This document shows, piece after piece, positions 33,622-42,854 of a stretch of DNA of 57,912 bases; the first letter of the stretch is position 1, and each line of letters begins with the position of its first letter. The stretch comes from Verrucomicrobiales bacterium (GTDB lineage Bacteria > Verrucomicrobiota > Verrucomicrobiia > Limisphaerales > CANJXF01). Under the pieces are notes generated by a model that was not told the DNA's origin, searched no databases, and saw only the letters and a program-made list of their open reading frames with translations. Made by a program: the position numbers and the translations under genes. The stretch lies in contig CANJXF010000027.1 in NCBI GenBank assembly GCA_947478865.1, positions 1 through 57,912 of the forward strand, read 5' to 3'.

Positions 33622-34518
33622 ATGAAACATCTGTTGAGTTTGGAAAAGTTGGCGCGCGCGGATATGGACCAGATTTTGGCGGCGTCCACCGTGGTCAAGC
33701 AAGAGCGCGGCCAGGAGACAGCCCAGCCACTGCTCGGAAAAACCTGGGGATTAATTTTTTCTAAATCGTCCACGCGCACCCGGGTTTCGTTTGAAGTCGG
33801 GGTTCGAGAGTTGGGCGGCAACGCGCTCTTCCTGAACGCGAACGACATTCAGCTCGGTCGCGGCGAGCCGATTAAAGATACCGCGCGTGTGCTGGGTCGG
33901 ATGATTCACGGCGCGATCATCCGGACCTTTGCGCAGAGCGATGTGGAAGAGTTTGCCGAGTTTTCAAATATCCCAACCATCAACGCGCTGACCGACGACG
34001 AACATCCCTGCCAGGTGTTGACCGATATTTTTAGTTTTCAGGAAAAGCGCGGGCCAATTGCTGGAAAAGTGGTGACGTTCATTGGTGACGGTGCCTGCAA
34101 CATGCCGGTGTCGTGGATTTTCGCGGCAGCGAAGCTTGGGTTTGAATTGCGAATTGCGGCGCCGAAAAATTTCCAGCCGGCACCCGACATTTTGAAGCGC
34201 GCAGGTGGAAAAATCATTGTTACCGAGGATTTGAAAGCGGCTGCTGAAAACGCGGACCTTCTCTACACCGACGTTTGGATTTCGATGGGCAAGGAAGCCG
34301 AGTCTGCGGATCGAATCCGCCAATTGACTGGCTACCAGATTAACCAATCACTGCTTAAGCTCGCCAGGCGCGACGCGCTGGTGATGCATTGTTTGCCAGC
34401 CTATCGTGGGAAAGAAATCGACGAAGAAACGTTTGAAGCCCACGCGCAAACTATTTTTGACGAAGCAGAAAATCGCTTGCACGTGCAGAAGGCAATTCTC
34501 AGGTGGGTCGTTGGGTAA
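33622..34518 (+). CDS. argF: ornithine carbamoyltransferase
   Basis: ArgF condenses ornithine with carbamoyl phosphate to make citrulline. The 298-residue protein carries the carbamoyl-phosphate signature SKSSTRTRVSFEVGV, the DDEHPCQVLTDIFSFQE motif that contacts carbamoyl phosphate, and the ornithine-loop HCLPAYRGKEIDEETFEA. All residues usually found in OTCase are present. The length is slightly shorter than average (about 310-330). It ends the argJBDF operon. After the stop two small hairpins (34529-34557 region, GCCCA/TGGGC and CGAGT/ACTCG) could terminate or stabilise the transcript, but there is no T-run. Confidence 0.97.
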   Translation: MKHLLSLEKLARADMDQILAASTVVKQERGQETAQPLLGKTWGLIFSKSSTRTRVSFEVGVRELGGNALFLNANDIQLGRGEPIKDTARVLGRMIHGAIIRTFAQSDVEEFAEFSNIPTINALTDDEHPCQVLTDIFSFQEKRGPIAGKVVTFIGDGACNMPVSWIFAAAKLGFELRIAAPKNFQPAPDILKRAGGKIIVTEDLKAAAENADLLYTDVWISMGKEAESADRIRQLTGYQINQSLLKLARRDALVMHCLPAYRGKEIDEETFEAHAQTIFDEAENRLHVQKAILRWVVG

Positions 34519-34586
34519 TTTCTGCCCATTTGACGTTGGGCGAGTGGGGACTCGACAGTATTAATTCCCAATAAGACTGAATCTAC

Positions 34587-35408
34587 TCACGCGCCGGAGG
34601 CAGGTGTGACCCCAGCGTGGAGTTTCAAATATTTCACGGCGACTTTTAAGTCCTTTGGCCAGGGCGCTTCAATCGTGACCTCGTTTCCACCGACCGGATG
34701 CGGCAAGACTAGTTTTTCTGCGTGCAGCGCAAGGGTTGAAATCAACGGGCGTTCCACCTTTTTTGGCTTCAAGTGAAAATCCTTTTTCAACGAGGAAAGC
34801 AGCAATTGCGAACCGCCATAGGTGCTGTCGCCCAAAATTGGCAACCCGAGATATTGCAGGTGAACGCGAATCTGATGCGTGCGTCCCGTCAGTGGCCGGC
34901 ATTCCAAGAGGGAATAGCCCTTGAACCGTTCACGGACGGTGAATTCGGTGCGCGAGCGCTTGCCGCTCTTTTCGTCCACGCGCATGTAACCGATCTTCAC
35001 CGGATGTGGAGCGATCTTCGCATCAATTTCGAAGGTGTCCTGGTGCATTGAGCCGCGGACCAATGCAGCGTAGGTCTTCAGCGGTTTCTCCGAACCAAAT
35101 TGATTGGCCAGTGCGACAAGGACTGGTTTTGTTTTCGCAAGCAGAATGATGCCGGTTGTTTCAAAATCAAGCCGATGCGCGTTCATCAGGTAAGTGAGGC
35201 CAACCCGCCTTTTGGCCCATGGCGCACCGCGCTCGATATCGCGATGCAGCAACTTCATCAGGTTTGGGCGATCGGGATCGTAGCGATCAGGTGAAGTCAG
35301 CAAGCGAGCCGGTTTGTTCAACGCAAGCAGATGCTCGTCCTCAAAGAGAACTTCGACTTCCCAGAATTCCTGGGTCGCCGCGGAAGATAGTTTAATGACG
35401 TCGCTCAC
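34587..35408 (-). CDS. RluA-type pseudouridine synthase
   Basis: The enzyme isomerises uridine in rRNA or tRNA to pseudouridine. The 273-residue protein has the catalytic NAHRLDFETTGIILLAKTK segment, where the Asp of HRLD is the active-site residue, plus KTYAALVRG and the RPLTGRTHQIRVHLQYLGLPILGDSTYG block, all RluA-family signatures. A short N-terminal leader lacks an S4 domain. The substrate site is unknown; RluC/RluD-like targets are possible. It starts 27 bp after the stop of the SurA/PpiD-like gene on the same strand and may be co-transcribed. The C-terminal residues (HAGVTPASGA) are of no known function. Confidence 0.92.
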   Translation of the reverse strand: MSDVIKLSSAATQEFWEVEVLFEDEHLLALNKPARLLTSPDRYDPDRPNLMKLLHRDIERGAPWAKRRVGLTYLMNAHRLDFETTGIILLAKTKPVLVALANQFGSEKPLKTYAALVRGSMHQDTFEIDAKIAPHPVKIGYMRVDEKSGKRSRTEFTVRERFKGYSLLECRPLTGRTHQIRVHLQYLGLPILGDSTYGGSQLLLSSLKKDFHLKPKKVERPLISTLALHAEKLVLPHPVGGNEVTIEAPWPKDLKVAVKYLKLHAGVTPASGA

Positions 35409-35435
35409 AATGTTTTGCGAACGTGCGTCAAACGG

Positions 35436-37154
35436 CTAGGATTTGCCACCGGAAGCTTTCGCTGGGGTGACCAACTTCATTTCTTCCGGCAACTTTTGGA
35501 ACCATTCGCTGTAGGCTGCGGACATGCGCTGCTCACGTTGGCGGGCCAGAAATTCAGGCAATTCCGTTTTCAGTTTTGCTTCATCCACGGGAAGTTTGGC
35601 TTTCAAATGCATGACCAATCCGCCCTCTGTGGTTGGAATGAAAGAGCTGACCTTCCCCGGGGCCAAGCTCGATGCAACGTTCTGCAATGTCTCGAGACTG
35701 CGTCCATCTCCGAGTTCAGGCAAACTGCGAGTGCTCAAGGAAAATGCCGGGACCGTGACCAAGTTTACTTTTGCGTCAGAGGCGAGTTGCGCGAATGATT
35801 TTCCTGCCGCCGCGCTGTTGGTGATGCTCCGGGCGAAAGCGTCTCCATTCTGGCGCGCGAGTTTCAATGCTTCTTCCGCTCGATAATCAGCCGTGACTCT
35901 GTCGCGGACTTTTTCAAATGGCTGATTTTCACTTGGAAAACGTTGGTTAAAACCGATCACATATACGGAATCTTCCGAGAAAACGGGGGAGGAGGGATAA
36001 AGAAGTTCCTTGGCTTTGTCTTCCGGATCGTCATTCCGCAAACGGAATGCGGTTTGCACGAAGCCAGGGGAGACATTCAAAATCTTCGCGCCGGTCATCT
36101 GATCAAAGGCCGGAGTCGTCTTCATTTGGAGCCCCTTTGCCTTCGCCAACTTTTCAAGGTCATCGGTCTTGAAAGGATTCTTTTCGTCGTGGCCTTGAAA
36201 GAGTTCGGCGAGGAATTCGCTCGCTTGTTTTCGGGCAAGCATTGCAGCCAGCGCCCGTCGCTCATCTTCCTTGATCTTCGCTTTTGCAGCTTCGATCGTG
36301 AGCGGCTTTCCTGCTTCATCTTTGTAAGTGTTCGTGGCGCCGTTCTTGAAGTAAACCTCTTCGAGTCGTTGCGAGAGGTTCGTGACTTTGCCCAGTTCCT
36401 TGTCCGCATCGGCCAAGTAGTTCGTTAATTGCCATTTTACGTAGTTCACCTGGACGCGATCAGGCAAGCGGTATTCGGCCATGTTGTTCGTGTAGAATTG
36501 TCCCAGAGCAGCAGGCGTGATCGAAACGCTGCTGAGATAATTCGAGGCGCTAAAGAAAACCGCTTCCGTGGACAAAGTTTCGTTCATTCGGCGATAAAAC
36601 GATTCAGCCTCTTGCGGCGTGATCATTTTTCCGCCGAGTCCATAAACAGAAATAAGGTGTTGCTGGCCGACTTGATGACGTGCGAACCGAGAAAAGTCAT
36701 CTGCCGTGAGGTTGCGTGGCGTCAATTCGGTTTTCACAAAACCTTGATAACGCTCCATCGGAAAAGCTGCCTGGTCATTGCCGCCGCGAAAGATTTCGCC
36801 AATCCACTTGGCGGTCGCCTCAGTGGTCGGTTGCACGTTGAGCTCTTTTAATTTTTCAACCAGGAGAATGCGGTTGTAGGTTTCGCGCTCAAGATTGAAG
36901 CCGGTTTGCAGGGAGTCTTCGCGCGTCAGCCATTTTCCAAAGCGCATAAAGTAGAAGATCTCGATTTCATTTTGCGCATTGCGAAATTGTTCGCGCGTGA
37001 TGGGGCGATCTTTGATCGAACCAAAGTTATAGCTGTCTCCTCGATCGAAAACCCCCGTTTTCGTTGGAGAAAAATAAACCACAAAGCTGACGATAATTGC
37101 CAAAATGATAATTACCCAAAGCCATTGCTGATGACGCCGAATCGTTCCGATCAT
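35436..37154 (-). CDS. SurA/PpiD-like membrane-anchored foldase
   Basis: The 572-residue protein has a single N-terminal membrane anchor (WLWVIIILAIIVSFVVYFSP) and a long periplasmic part with the SurA_N-type start IKDRPITREQFRNAQNEI. Residues of about 200-360 are helix-rich, resembling the chaperone segments of PpiD and SurA. A weak parvulin-like stretch may lie at about 395-490 but I see no clear PpiC catalytic signature. It probably assists folding of exported proteins. This matches PpiD in architecture but the sequence is only moderately similar. The downstream gene is the pseudouridine synthase with a 27-bp gap. Confidence 0.75.
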   Translation of the reverse strand: MIGTIRRHQQWLWVIIILAIIVSFVVYFSPTKTGVFDRGDSYNFGSIKDRPITREQFRNAQNEIEIFYFMRFGKWLTREDSLQTGFNLERETYNRILLVEKLKELNVQPTTEATAKWIGEIFRGGNDQAAFPMERYQGFVKTELTPRNLTADDFSRFARHQVGQQHLISVYGLGGKMITPQEAESFYRRMNETLSTEAVFFSASNYLSSVSITPAALGQFYTNNMAEYRLPDRVQVNYVKWQLTNYLADADKELGKVTNLSQRLEEVYFKNGATNTYKDEAGKPLTIEAAKAKIKEDERRALAAMLARKQASEFLAELFQGHDEKNPFKTDDLEKLAKAKGLQMKTTPAFDQMTGAKILNVSPGFVQTAFRLRNDDPEDKAKELLYPSSPVFSEDSVYVIGFNQRFPSENQPFEKVRDRVTADYRAEEALKLARQNGDAFARSITNSAAAGKSFAQLASDAKVNLVTVPAFSLSTRSLPELGDGRSLETLQNVASSLAPGKVSSFIPTTEGGLVMHLKAKLPVDEAKLKTELPEFLARQREQRMSAAYSEWFQKLPEEMKLVTPAKASGGKS

Positions 37155-37321
37155 AAAGTAAAAATTCCGTTAATTAGAGCGCGCAAGCTACCTGTCCCGC
37201 AGCGGGGCGGTCAAACCGAAAATGAATTATCTGCTGCTTGAACTGTTGGTTTGCAGCTCCATGTCCGAAAACCAACTTTACAAGCAGCGCCTGCTTTGCG
37301 AACCTCCGCCCGAGACGAGTT

Positions 37322-37705
37322 ATGAAAAAATTTCTTTTACTTTCCTTGATGCCATTGCTGTTCGCAGGTTGCAGCACAATTACGAACCTGACCCCGACCC
37401 AGCAATCTCGCAATGCCACCGGGCTTTATCCTGTCGAAGCGGCCTGGGATTCCCGCCAGCAAAGTATTCGCGAAGGCTCAATGAAGCCTTCCGTGATTGT
37501 GGGCATGGAGAATTATCCGATGCGCAAGACCTCCTTGATGCGTAACCGGTGGGAAACCCTCATTCCGATTCCTGCGGACAAGAGCACCGTCATCTATCGC
37601 TTCAAATTCGATTTCGACTACAACGCCATTCCCAAGCCGCTGCCCGACAGCAAGCTTTCGCGCGAATACAAATTGCAGATCGTCGATAAACCCGGCGCGA
37701 AGTAA
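37322..37705 (+). CDS. small lipoprotein of unknown function
   Basis: The 127-residue product begins with a lipoprotein signal, LLLSLMPLLFAGCSTITNL, with lipobox LFAGC and predicted lipidated Cys17. The mature part is about 110 residues, beta-rich, with charge-rich segments (YPMRKTSLMRNRWETLIPIPADKSTVIYRFKFDFDYNAIPKPLPDSKLSREYKLQIV). It may form a small beta-sandwich. I do not recognise the family. It is isolated on the plus strand between the divergent SurA/PpiD-like gene and the convergent iron alcohol dehydrogenase gene, with 14 bp between stops. Confidence 0.8.
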   Translation: MKKFLLLSLMPLLFAGCSTITNLTPTQQSRNATGLYPVEAAWDSRQQSIREGSMKPSVIVGMENYPMRKTSLMRNRWETLIPIPADKSTVIYRFKFDFDYNAIPKPLPDSKLSREYKLQIVDKPGAK

Positions 37706-37719
37706 ATCGTCTTGGCGTC

Positions 37720-38931
37720 TTATCTGGACGCCGAAGCGCTTTCAAAAATTCGGACGAAATCCGCTTTTTCCACCGTTCTGGGATTAAACTGCGCCGTCCA
37801 TTGGCGGGCGGCTTCTTCGGCGAGACTTGGAATTTCTGACGCCTTAACTCCGCAGTCCTGAAGCGATCGCGGCATTTCCGCCAAAGCCAGCGTCGAATCG
37901 AGCCAATCAATCATGTCCAGCCAGCGCGTCCGTTCGTCGGGCGCAGATGAAATCCCTGCCAACAGCGCGAGGTTCGCGTAAGTTTTTCGAGCCTCATCCT
38001 GTTCGCCGTTGAAGCGAATCACGTGCGGTAAAATCATTCCGACCGCTTGGCCATGCGCAATTTCATAATGTGCCGTCAGTGGGTTCGCTGCTGAATGCGC
38101 TGCGCCCAACATGCTGTTCTCAATGGCGGTTCCCGCAAAGGCTGCTCCGAGCAACATCTGCCCGCGCGCAGCGAGATCGAGGGGATTCCCGAGCACTTCG
38201 GCAAAATGGTTCGCCGCCAGCCGAAACGCCTCCTGCGAATACAAAACCGAAATCGGGTTGCGCTTCTTCGTCACGGCAGTTTCAACGGCGTGCGCGATCG
38301 CATCAATTCCAGTGCAGGCTGTTACCCGTGGGGGTTGCGACAGGGTTAGCGCCGGATCCAGAATGGCCACGCGCGCCGCCGCTTTGGGATCAAGGCACGC
38401 CATTTTTTGATGGGTCACTTCATCGGCAATCAACGCAGCGCTCTGACATTCGCTCCCCGTTCCCGCCGTTGTCGGAATGGCAATCAAAGGCAGCATCGGC
38501 TTCATCGCTTTGCCCACGCCCCAGTAATCCTTCATCTCGCCACCATTGGTCAGCAGAAAATTGCAACCCTTCGCCGTGTCCATCGAACTGCCGCCGCCCA
38601 GGCCGACGATCGCATCAATCTGATTTGCTCGAGCAAACGCGACACAACGATCGACGCAGCGAGTGGTTGGGTTTTCCCGGACCTGGTCGAAAATGAAAAC
38701 GGAAAGATGTTCGAGCGCCAGAAGTTTTTGGACGCGTTCGGCGTGTCCGGCAGCAACGATACCCGCGTCTGTTACTAGGAGGATTTTTTTTGCCCTTAAA
38801 TTTTTTGCGAGTTCCCCGACGCGCTCCACGCTGTTGCTTCCAAAAATGAGCCGCGGGTGCGACTGGAAATCAAATGATTCGAGGGTGGAAAGTTCAGCAG
38901 GCGAACGTGAATCGTATTTTTCGGTGCTCAT
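37720..38931 (-). CDS. iron-containing alcohol dehydrogenase
   Basis: The enzyme oxidises alcohols or reduces aldehydes with NAD(P). The 403-residue protein has the nucleotide-binding AIVGLGGGSSMDTAKGCNFL, the PTTAGTGSECQSAALI loop, and the metal ligand region ACTGIDAIAHAVETAVTKKRNP, with further His in LGAAHSAANPLTAHYEIAHGQAVGMILPHV. All match group III (iron-type) dehydrogenases, in the subfamily of 1,3-propanediol and long-chain alcohol enzymes. The substrate cannot be told. ATG 38931 was preferred over the TTG upstream. The gene has no operon partner; the next leftward gene is at 39183, 251 bp upstream. Confidence 0.92.
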   Translation of the reverse strand: MSTEKYDSRSPAELSTLESFDFQSHPRLIFGSNSVERVGELAKNLRAKKILLVTDAGIVAAGHAERVQKLLALEHLSVFIFDQVRENPTTRCVDRCVAFARANQIDAIVGLGGGSSMDTAKGCNFLLTNGGEMKDYWGVGKAMKPMLPLIAIPTTAGTGSECQSAALIADEVTHQKMACLDPKAAARVAILDPALTLSQPPRVTACTGIDAIAHAVETAVTKKRNPISVLYSQEAFRLAANHFAEVLGNPLDLAARGQMLLGAAFAGTAIENSMLGAAHSAANPLTAHYEIAHGQAVGMILPHVIRFNGEQDEARKTYANLALLAGISSAPDERTRWLDMIDWLDSTLALAEMPRSLQDCGVKASEIPSLAEEAARQWTAQFNPRTVEKADFVRIFESASASR

Positions 38932-39182
38932 CGGCAATTTTCAGACGCGCCCAAGTTGCCGACTGTTCAACCGAATCGGCAATCTAAATTTCCCGCAACC
39001 GGTTGGCGCTTGTCTCCCGGCGGGTGCGTAGTTTTTCTATTTCGAGGTTGGATGTTCATCGTCCCACTCGACCAATTTCGTCAACTTTCATTCTGCCCTG
39101 GGCTATAAGGTTTTAGCGTTACGGTTCAGTCGAAGGCCATTTGGTCGGTCATCGACCAGTTGAATCCCGCGTTCAAAAAGGA

Positions 39183-40325
39183 TCAAGGTTCTGCCAGCCT
39201 GAAGAAGCTGTTGCTGGACACGGCCGACAACGTAACCAGGTTGGTTGAATCGGACCCGGAAACCATCTGCCAATTTGGATTTATCAGGTCGAAAGTGCGC
39301 TGCAACTTCATGCCGGTTGCTCCGCTCGCCCACGAGGCATCCACGCTGCCATTCTGGACCGCTGGCGCGATTTGAAGGTGAGGTTCGGAATACGGACTGA
39401 GGTAGTAACTCCGGATTGGCTCGGCTGTGTTTGAAGCCCACTGACCGGCTGGGGCCAGCTCTCCGCTGGCCTCCAGCGAGAAGGAAATGTTAATCGTTTT
39501 TCGCAAACCAACGATGTGCGGGGCCGATGAATGAGGTTGAGTGGCGTCCCGCATGAAGCCTCGAAATGGAGCAACCATTTCCGCCTCGTGACCATCGGCC
39601 GAACGCGCCATACGGATGATTCCCTGATAACTAGGCCCTTTATCGGTGACAAAAGTGATGCTGGAAGAATTGTCCGGCGCTGGGAGGCGGTAGGTTCCAT
39701 TAGTCGGGCTATCAAAATAGACCCACTCGGGATAAAAATCGTAAGATCCGGGCAACACCCGCACGATCCCGTTGGTCTGGTCTTGAAATGCGGCATCCTT
39801 CTGGATCTGGTTTGTGGCTCCATGGTTGAGGTAATTGCCCTTATTGGGATGGCCGTTGTAAAACTCAAACTCCATGTTCATGTCGTAGCCGTAACTGGTG
39901 GGGAAGTAACCTCCCTCGTGCAAGCCGTAGCCCGTGTTCGTGCTGTTGTCCACGTCGATGGTCACGATGACGTAATAGCGTCCATGTTGCGTCGCGTTGC
40001 TGATGGTGTTCCCAATTACGCCGGCCGCCCGGAAGTAGGCGTAGAGATTCGATGAATCATGCGTGAACTTGTATTCGAGGAGATCCACGTCGGGGTGGTT
40101 TTCGTAAAGAGGGATGTAGCTGGCGGTGTTCCCGTCGGTGTCGTGGGTATTGGGGATGCCGTTGTGAACATTTGTGCCTGCCGGATCATAATATGAAGGG
40201 ATCGTTTCCCAATCCGTAAAATTGCCATCGATGACGATGTTGTGGGTGTTCTCGCCATGAATTGGAAAAATGCCTGACACCAAGGCAACACCGAGGATAA
40301 ACAACCGTGATCGAATGAAGTTCAT
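39183..40325 (-). CDS. secreted protein with C-terminal FFRL module
   Basis: The 380-residue protein begins with a signal peptide (NFIRSRLFILGVALVSGIFPIHGENTHNI). The domain after it (about 28-290) begins IVIDGNFTDWETIPSYYDP, reminiscent of the N-terminal IDGxxxDW of family 9 carbohydrate-binding modules (DOMON-type fold), where the following segments HDSSNLYAYFRA and YYVIVTIDVDNSTNTGYG fit the beta-sandwich. A final 45-residue module (MKLQRTFDLINPNWQMV...NSFFRLAEP) resembles those of the proteins at 27133 and 56030. The function may be binding of a sugar or lipid on the cell surface. No catalytic motif is seen. It is divergent from the C45-type hydrolase gene. Confidence 0.7.
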   Translation of the reverse strand: MNFIRSRLFILGVALVSGIFPIHGENTHNIVIDGNFTDWETIPSYYDPAGTNVHNGIPNTHDTDGNTASYIPLYENHPDVDLLEYKFTHDSSNLYAYFRAAGVIGNTISNATQHGRYYVIVTIDVDNSTNTGYGLHEGGYFPTSYGYDMNMEFEFYNGHPNKGNYLNHGATNQIQKDAAFQDQTNGIVRVLPGSYDFYPEWVYFDSPTNGTYRLPAPDNSSSITFVTDKGPSYQGIIRMARSADGHEAEMVAPFRGFMRDATQPHSSAPHIVGLRKTINISFSLEASGELAPAGQWASNTAEPIRSYYLSPYSEPHLQIAPAVQNGSVDASWASGATGMKLQRTFDLINPNWQMVSGSDSTNLVTLSAVSSNSFFRLAEP

Positions 40326-40525
40326 GCTGGCGAACTCTAGTTTCATTGCAGAACCAGGAACAGAGATTTCGGTTCTAAATTTTTTGCGACATCATCTTCT
40401 CGCTGATCGCGAATTGGGAAAGCCACGCTTGACTGTTTTTGCTCGTGAAATAACGTTTTGCTTCAGCCACGCGCAATGAATGTTTTCGGAATCGCGAACG
40501 TCATTCCAAGGCTCTGCTCATAGTT

Positions 40526-42448
40526 ATGAAAACCTCGAAAAATCTTCTCTTAACGCTCCTGTCGGTTGCGCTGTTGTCGTTGGGCATCCGGCCTGCGCAG
40601 AGCGCCGACGTGGAACCGGCCTCTGGTCTCTTTGCCAAAGCGGTGGCTCGCCTTGCGCAAACGATCGAACCCGCAAAAGACGCGGCGCCAGTTACGTTCA
40701 CCACGCAATTGAAAATCGTGAAGGCCGATGGTTTGCCCAAGGAATTGGCCGGGCAGAAATTCGATTTCGCGTGGCAAGGGCCGGATCACTTGCGCCTCTC
40801 GGGAATGTTAAATGGCGAAGCGCTGGCCGCCGCGCGCGACGGTCAGGAATTATGGATTTATTCTTCGGAAAAGAAATTCGGCCTGCTCGGTTCTGCGGAT
40901 GCCGCCTTGTTCTCGACCGCGCCGGATAAAAAAAATTCCAGCGTCCTCGGCCCCATCAAATTGCCGCTGCCGGCCGACCAGCTCACGATCCTTCCGCTCT
41001 TGATGGATTTGAAAAGTTTGCCCGACGAAACCGTTGAAAAAATGCTGTGTCACGTCGTCACCGCCAAGGCGAAACCAGAAGCGATCGAGGCGATCAAGGA
41101 ACTCCCGCGGGGCACGTTCCAGTTTTGCATTCGCGCTAGTGATTCGTTTCCCGTTCGCATCGGCTACACGGAAGGCAAGACCGATGTTCAGATTGAACTG
41201 GTTGACCCGCAATTCGCCCCGGCGTGGCCCGAGAGCAAATGGAAAATCCCGGCTCGCGACGGCGATCACATTGACCGAGTCGGGCGAGACCATGTGATGC
41301 GTTTCCTCGCCGTCATGCCGCAAATGTTGGGCGAAAAGATCGCCACGCTCGGGCCACCCACCGGCGAGCGGCGCGTGGTTGCTCGCGAAGGAAATGGACG
41401 CCTGGAAATGATCGATGGCACGCAGGTTCTTTTCGTCAAAGGCACGCCGGAAGAAATGGGCCAGCAACACGGAAAGCTGATGCGCCAGGGCGTTCGCGAT
41501 CTCGTGGACCACATTCTCTACGGCGTCGGCGTCGGCAGCTCGTTTGAAAAAGGCCGCTGGTTCCTCGGCGAAATTGAATCCGCGCAAAAACGGCTGCTGC
41601 CATTCATGAATGCACGTTATTTGCGTGAGATGGATGCGCTCGCCGATGCGTCCGGATTGCGGCGCGAAGAAGTGCGGCTCGCGAATTTTTTCCCGGAACT
41701 ATTTCATTGCAGCGGTTTCGCCCTTTTTGGAAAAGCGACCGATGGCGGAGTGATGTATCACGGGCGAGTGCTCGATTACCTGCGCGGCCTCGGCTTGGAA
41801 CAGAACGCCGCCGTCATGGTGATGCAGCCGGAGAAGGGCAACGCCTGGGTCAACGTTGGCTACGCTGGTTTCATCGGATCGGTGACGGCGATGAATTCCA
41901 AACACGTCGCGATGGGCGAAATGGGCGGGCGCGGCGAAGGCAATTGGGACGGCAAACCGATGGCGCAACTCATTCGCGAAGTCATGGAAAATGCGAACAC
42001 GTTGGAAGAAGCCGTTGAAATCATGCGCAAAAGCCCGCGCACCTGCGAATATTACTACGTCATTTCGGATGCAAAAACGAAACGCGCCGTGGGCATTGCG
42101 GCCACGCCGCAAAAATTCGAAACGATCTGGCCTGGCCAAACGCATCCGCAATTGCCCCACGGCATCGAAGACACTGTGCTCATGTCAGCGGGAGATCGCT
42201 ATGAAGAACTGGCCCGCCGCGTGCAAGCCGGTTACGGCAAGTTCAATGCCGCTGGCGCGCGTGACCTGATGAAACGCCCCGTCTGCATGACGTCGAACAT
42301 CCACTCGGTCTTGTTTGCGCCGGACAGCCTGGATTTCTGGGTGGCGAATGCCGACTCGGAGAATCCAGCCGCGCACACGCGCTACACGCATTACAATCTG
42401 GAAGAACTGTTGCGCCCGGAAAAGAATCTCAGCCAGGCGCTGCCCTGA
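40526..42448 (+). CDS. C45-type acyltransferase/hydrolase with N-terminal LolA-like domain
   Basis: The exported 640-residue protein has two parts. After a signal peptide (LLLTLLSVALLSLGIRPAQSAD), residues of about 30-230 resemble LolA/LolB-like sandwich domains (DAAPVTFTTQLKIVKADG, FAWQGPDHLRLSGMLNG, QELWIYSSEKKFGLLG). The C-terminal part (about 290-630) matches peptidase C45 or acyl-CoA:6-aminopenicillanate acyltransferase-type Ntn hydrolases: FVKGTPEEMGQQHGKLM, MDALADASGLRREEV, then FHCSGFALF with Cys395 as the likely nucleophile. In this family autoproteolysis often exposes Cys; here the domain sits behind the LolA-like one. The substrate is unknown (an acyl-amide?). It is divergent from 39183 and stands alone. 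Confidence 0.8.
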   Translation: MKTSKNLLLTLLSVALLSLGIRPAQSADVEPASGLFAKAVARLAQTIEPAKDAAPVTFTTQLKIVKADGLPKELAGQKFDFAWQGPDHLRLSGMLNGEALAAARDGQELWIYSSEKKFGLLGSADAALFSTAPDKKNSSVLGPIKLPLPADQLTILPLLMDLKSLPDETVEKMLCHVVTAKAKPEAIEAIKELPRGTFQFCIRASDSFPVRIGYTEGKTDVQIELVDPQFAPAWPESKWKIPARDGDHIDRVGRDHVMRFLAVMPQMLGEKIATLGPPTGERRVVAREGNGRLEMIDGTQVLFVKGTPEEMGQQHGKLMRQGVRDLVDHILYGVGVGSSFEKGRWFLGEIESAQKRLLPFMNARYLREMDALADASGLRREEVRLANFFPELFHCSGFALFGKATDGGVMYHGRVLDYLRGLGLEQNAAVMVMQPEKGNAWVNVGYAGFIGSVTAMNSKHVAMGEMGGRGEGNWDGKPMAQLIREVMENANTLEEAVEIMRKSPRTCEYYYVISDAKTKRAVGIAATPQKFETIWPGQTHPQLPHGIEDTVLMSAGDRYEELARRVQAGYGKFNAAGARDLMKRPVCMTSNIHSVLFAPDSLDFWVANADSENPAAHTRYTHYNLEELLRPEKNLSQALP

Positions 42449-42854
42449 GGAATTCGGAAAGTTGGTTTGCGCGGTTGATTTGTTGAATTACAGGAACCGT
42501 TTTGACCAGCGCTAACGAGCATTCGCGGAGTGGGATCTTCTCGTTATCCTTGCCCGCTTTCGTTTTGGCCCGATCGTTGTCCGCCTCGGGAGGAAAAGTG
42601 GATATTGCCGGATATTACGCTTTTGCTTTGGTAATCAAATCTTTCAAACAGGGCGGGATGGGCTCGGAGCTGCAAAGTTTCGGGCTCATTTGTCGGGCCA
42701 CTTTTGCCCGATCCACTTTGCGCAATCTATCGACCCTCCGCCGATTAAGCGCGGTTTTTTAATTCCAAGCTTGAAGCTGGAAAAAAACCCTCTTTAGTTA
42801 AGCTCATGCGCAGACTGCTAATTCCCGATTCCTGCTGGAAAATCTCTCCAAAAA
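42449..42854. other. Gene-free gap before the accessory cluster
   Basis: About 400 bp between the C45-type gene and the transporter gene. A small frame at 42502-42762 has no homology or ribosome site and I do not accept it as a gene. A T-run, an imperfect hairpin TTCCAAGC-TTGAA-GCTGGAA and an A-run occur at 42756-42788, and the last about 60 bp, AT-rich, may hold the promoter for the cluster that begins at 42855. Confidence 0.45.

Noticed and set aside
34519-34560. Terminator after argF
   Set aside because: Two small hairpins are present, but there is no T-run and the stems are weak. I did not list it as a terminator.
42502-42762. 86-codon frame in the gap before the accessory cluster
   Set aside because: It starts with TTG, has no ribosome site, and its sequence is unlike any protein known to me.
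42756-42788. T-run/hairpin/A-run as a bidirectional terminator
   Set aside because: The T-run precedes the hairpin on the plus strand and is followed by A residues, so neither strand gives hairpin-then-T-run.
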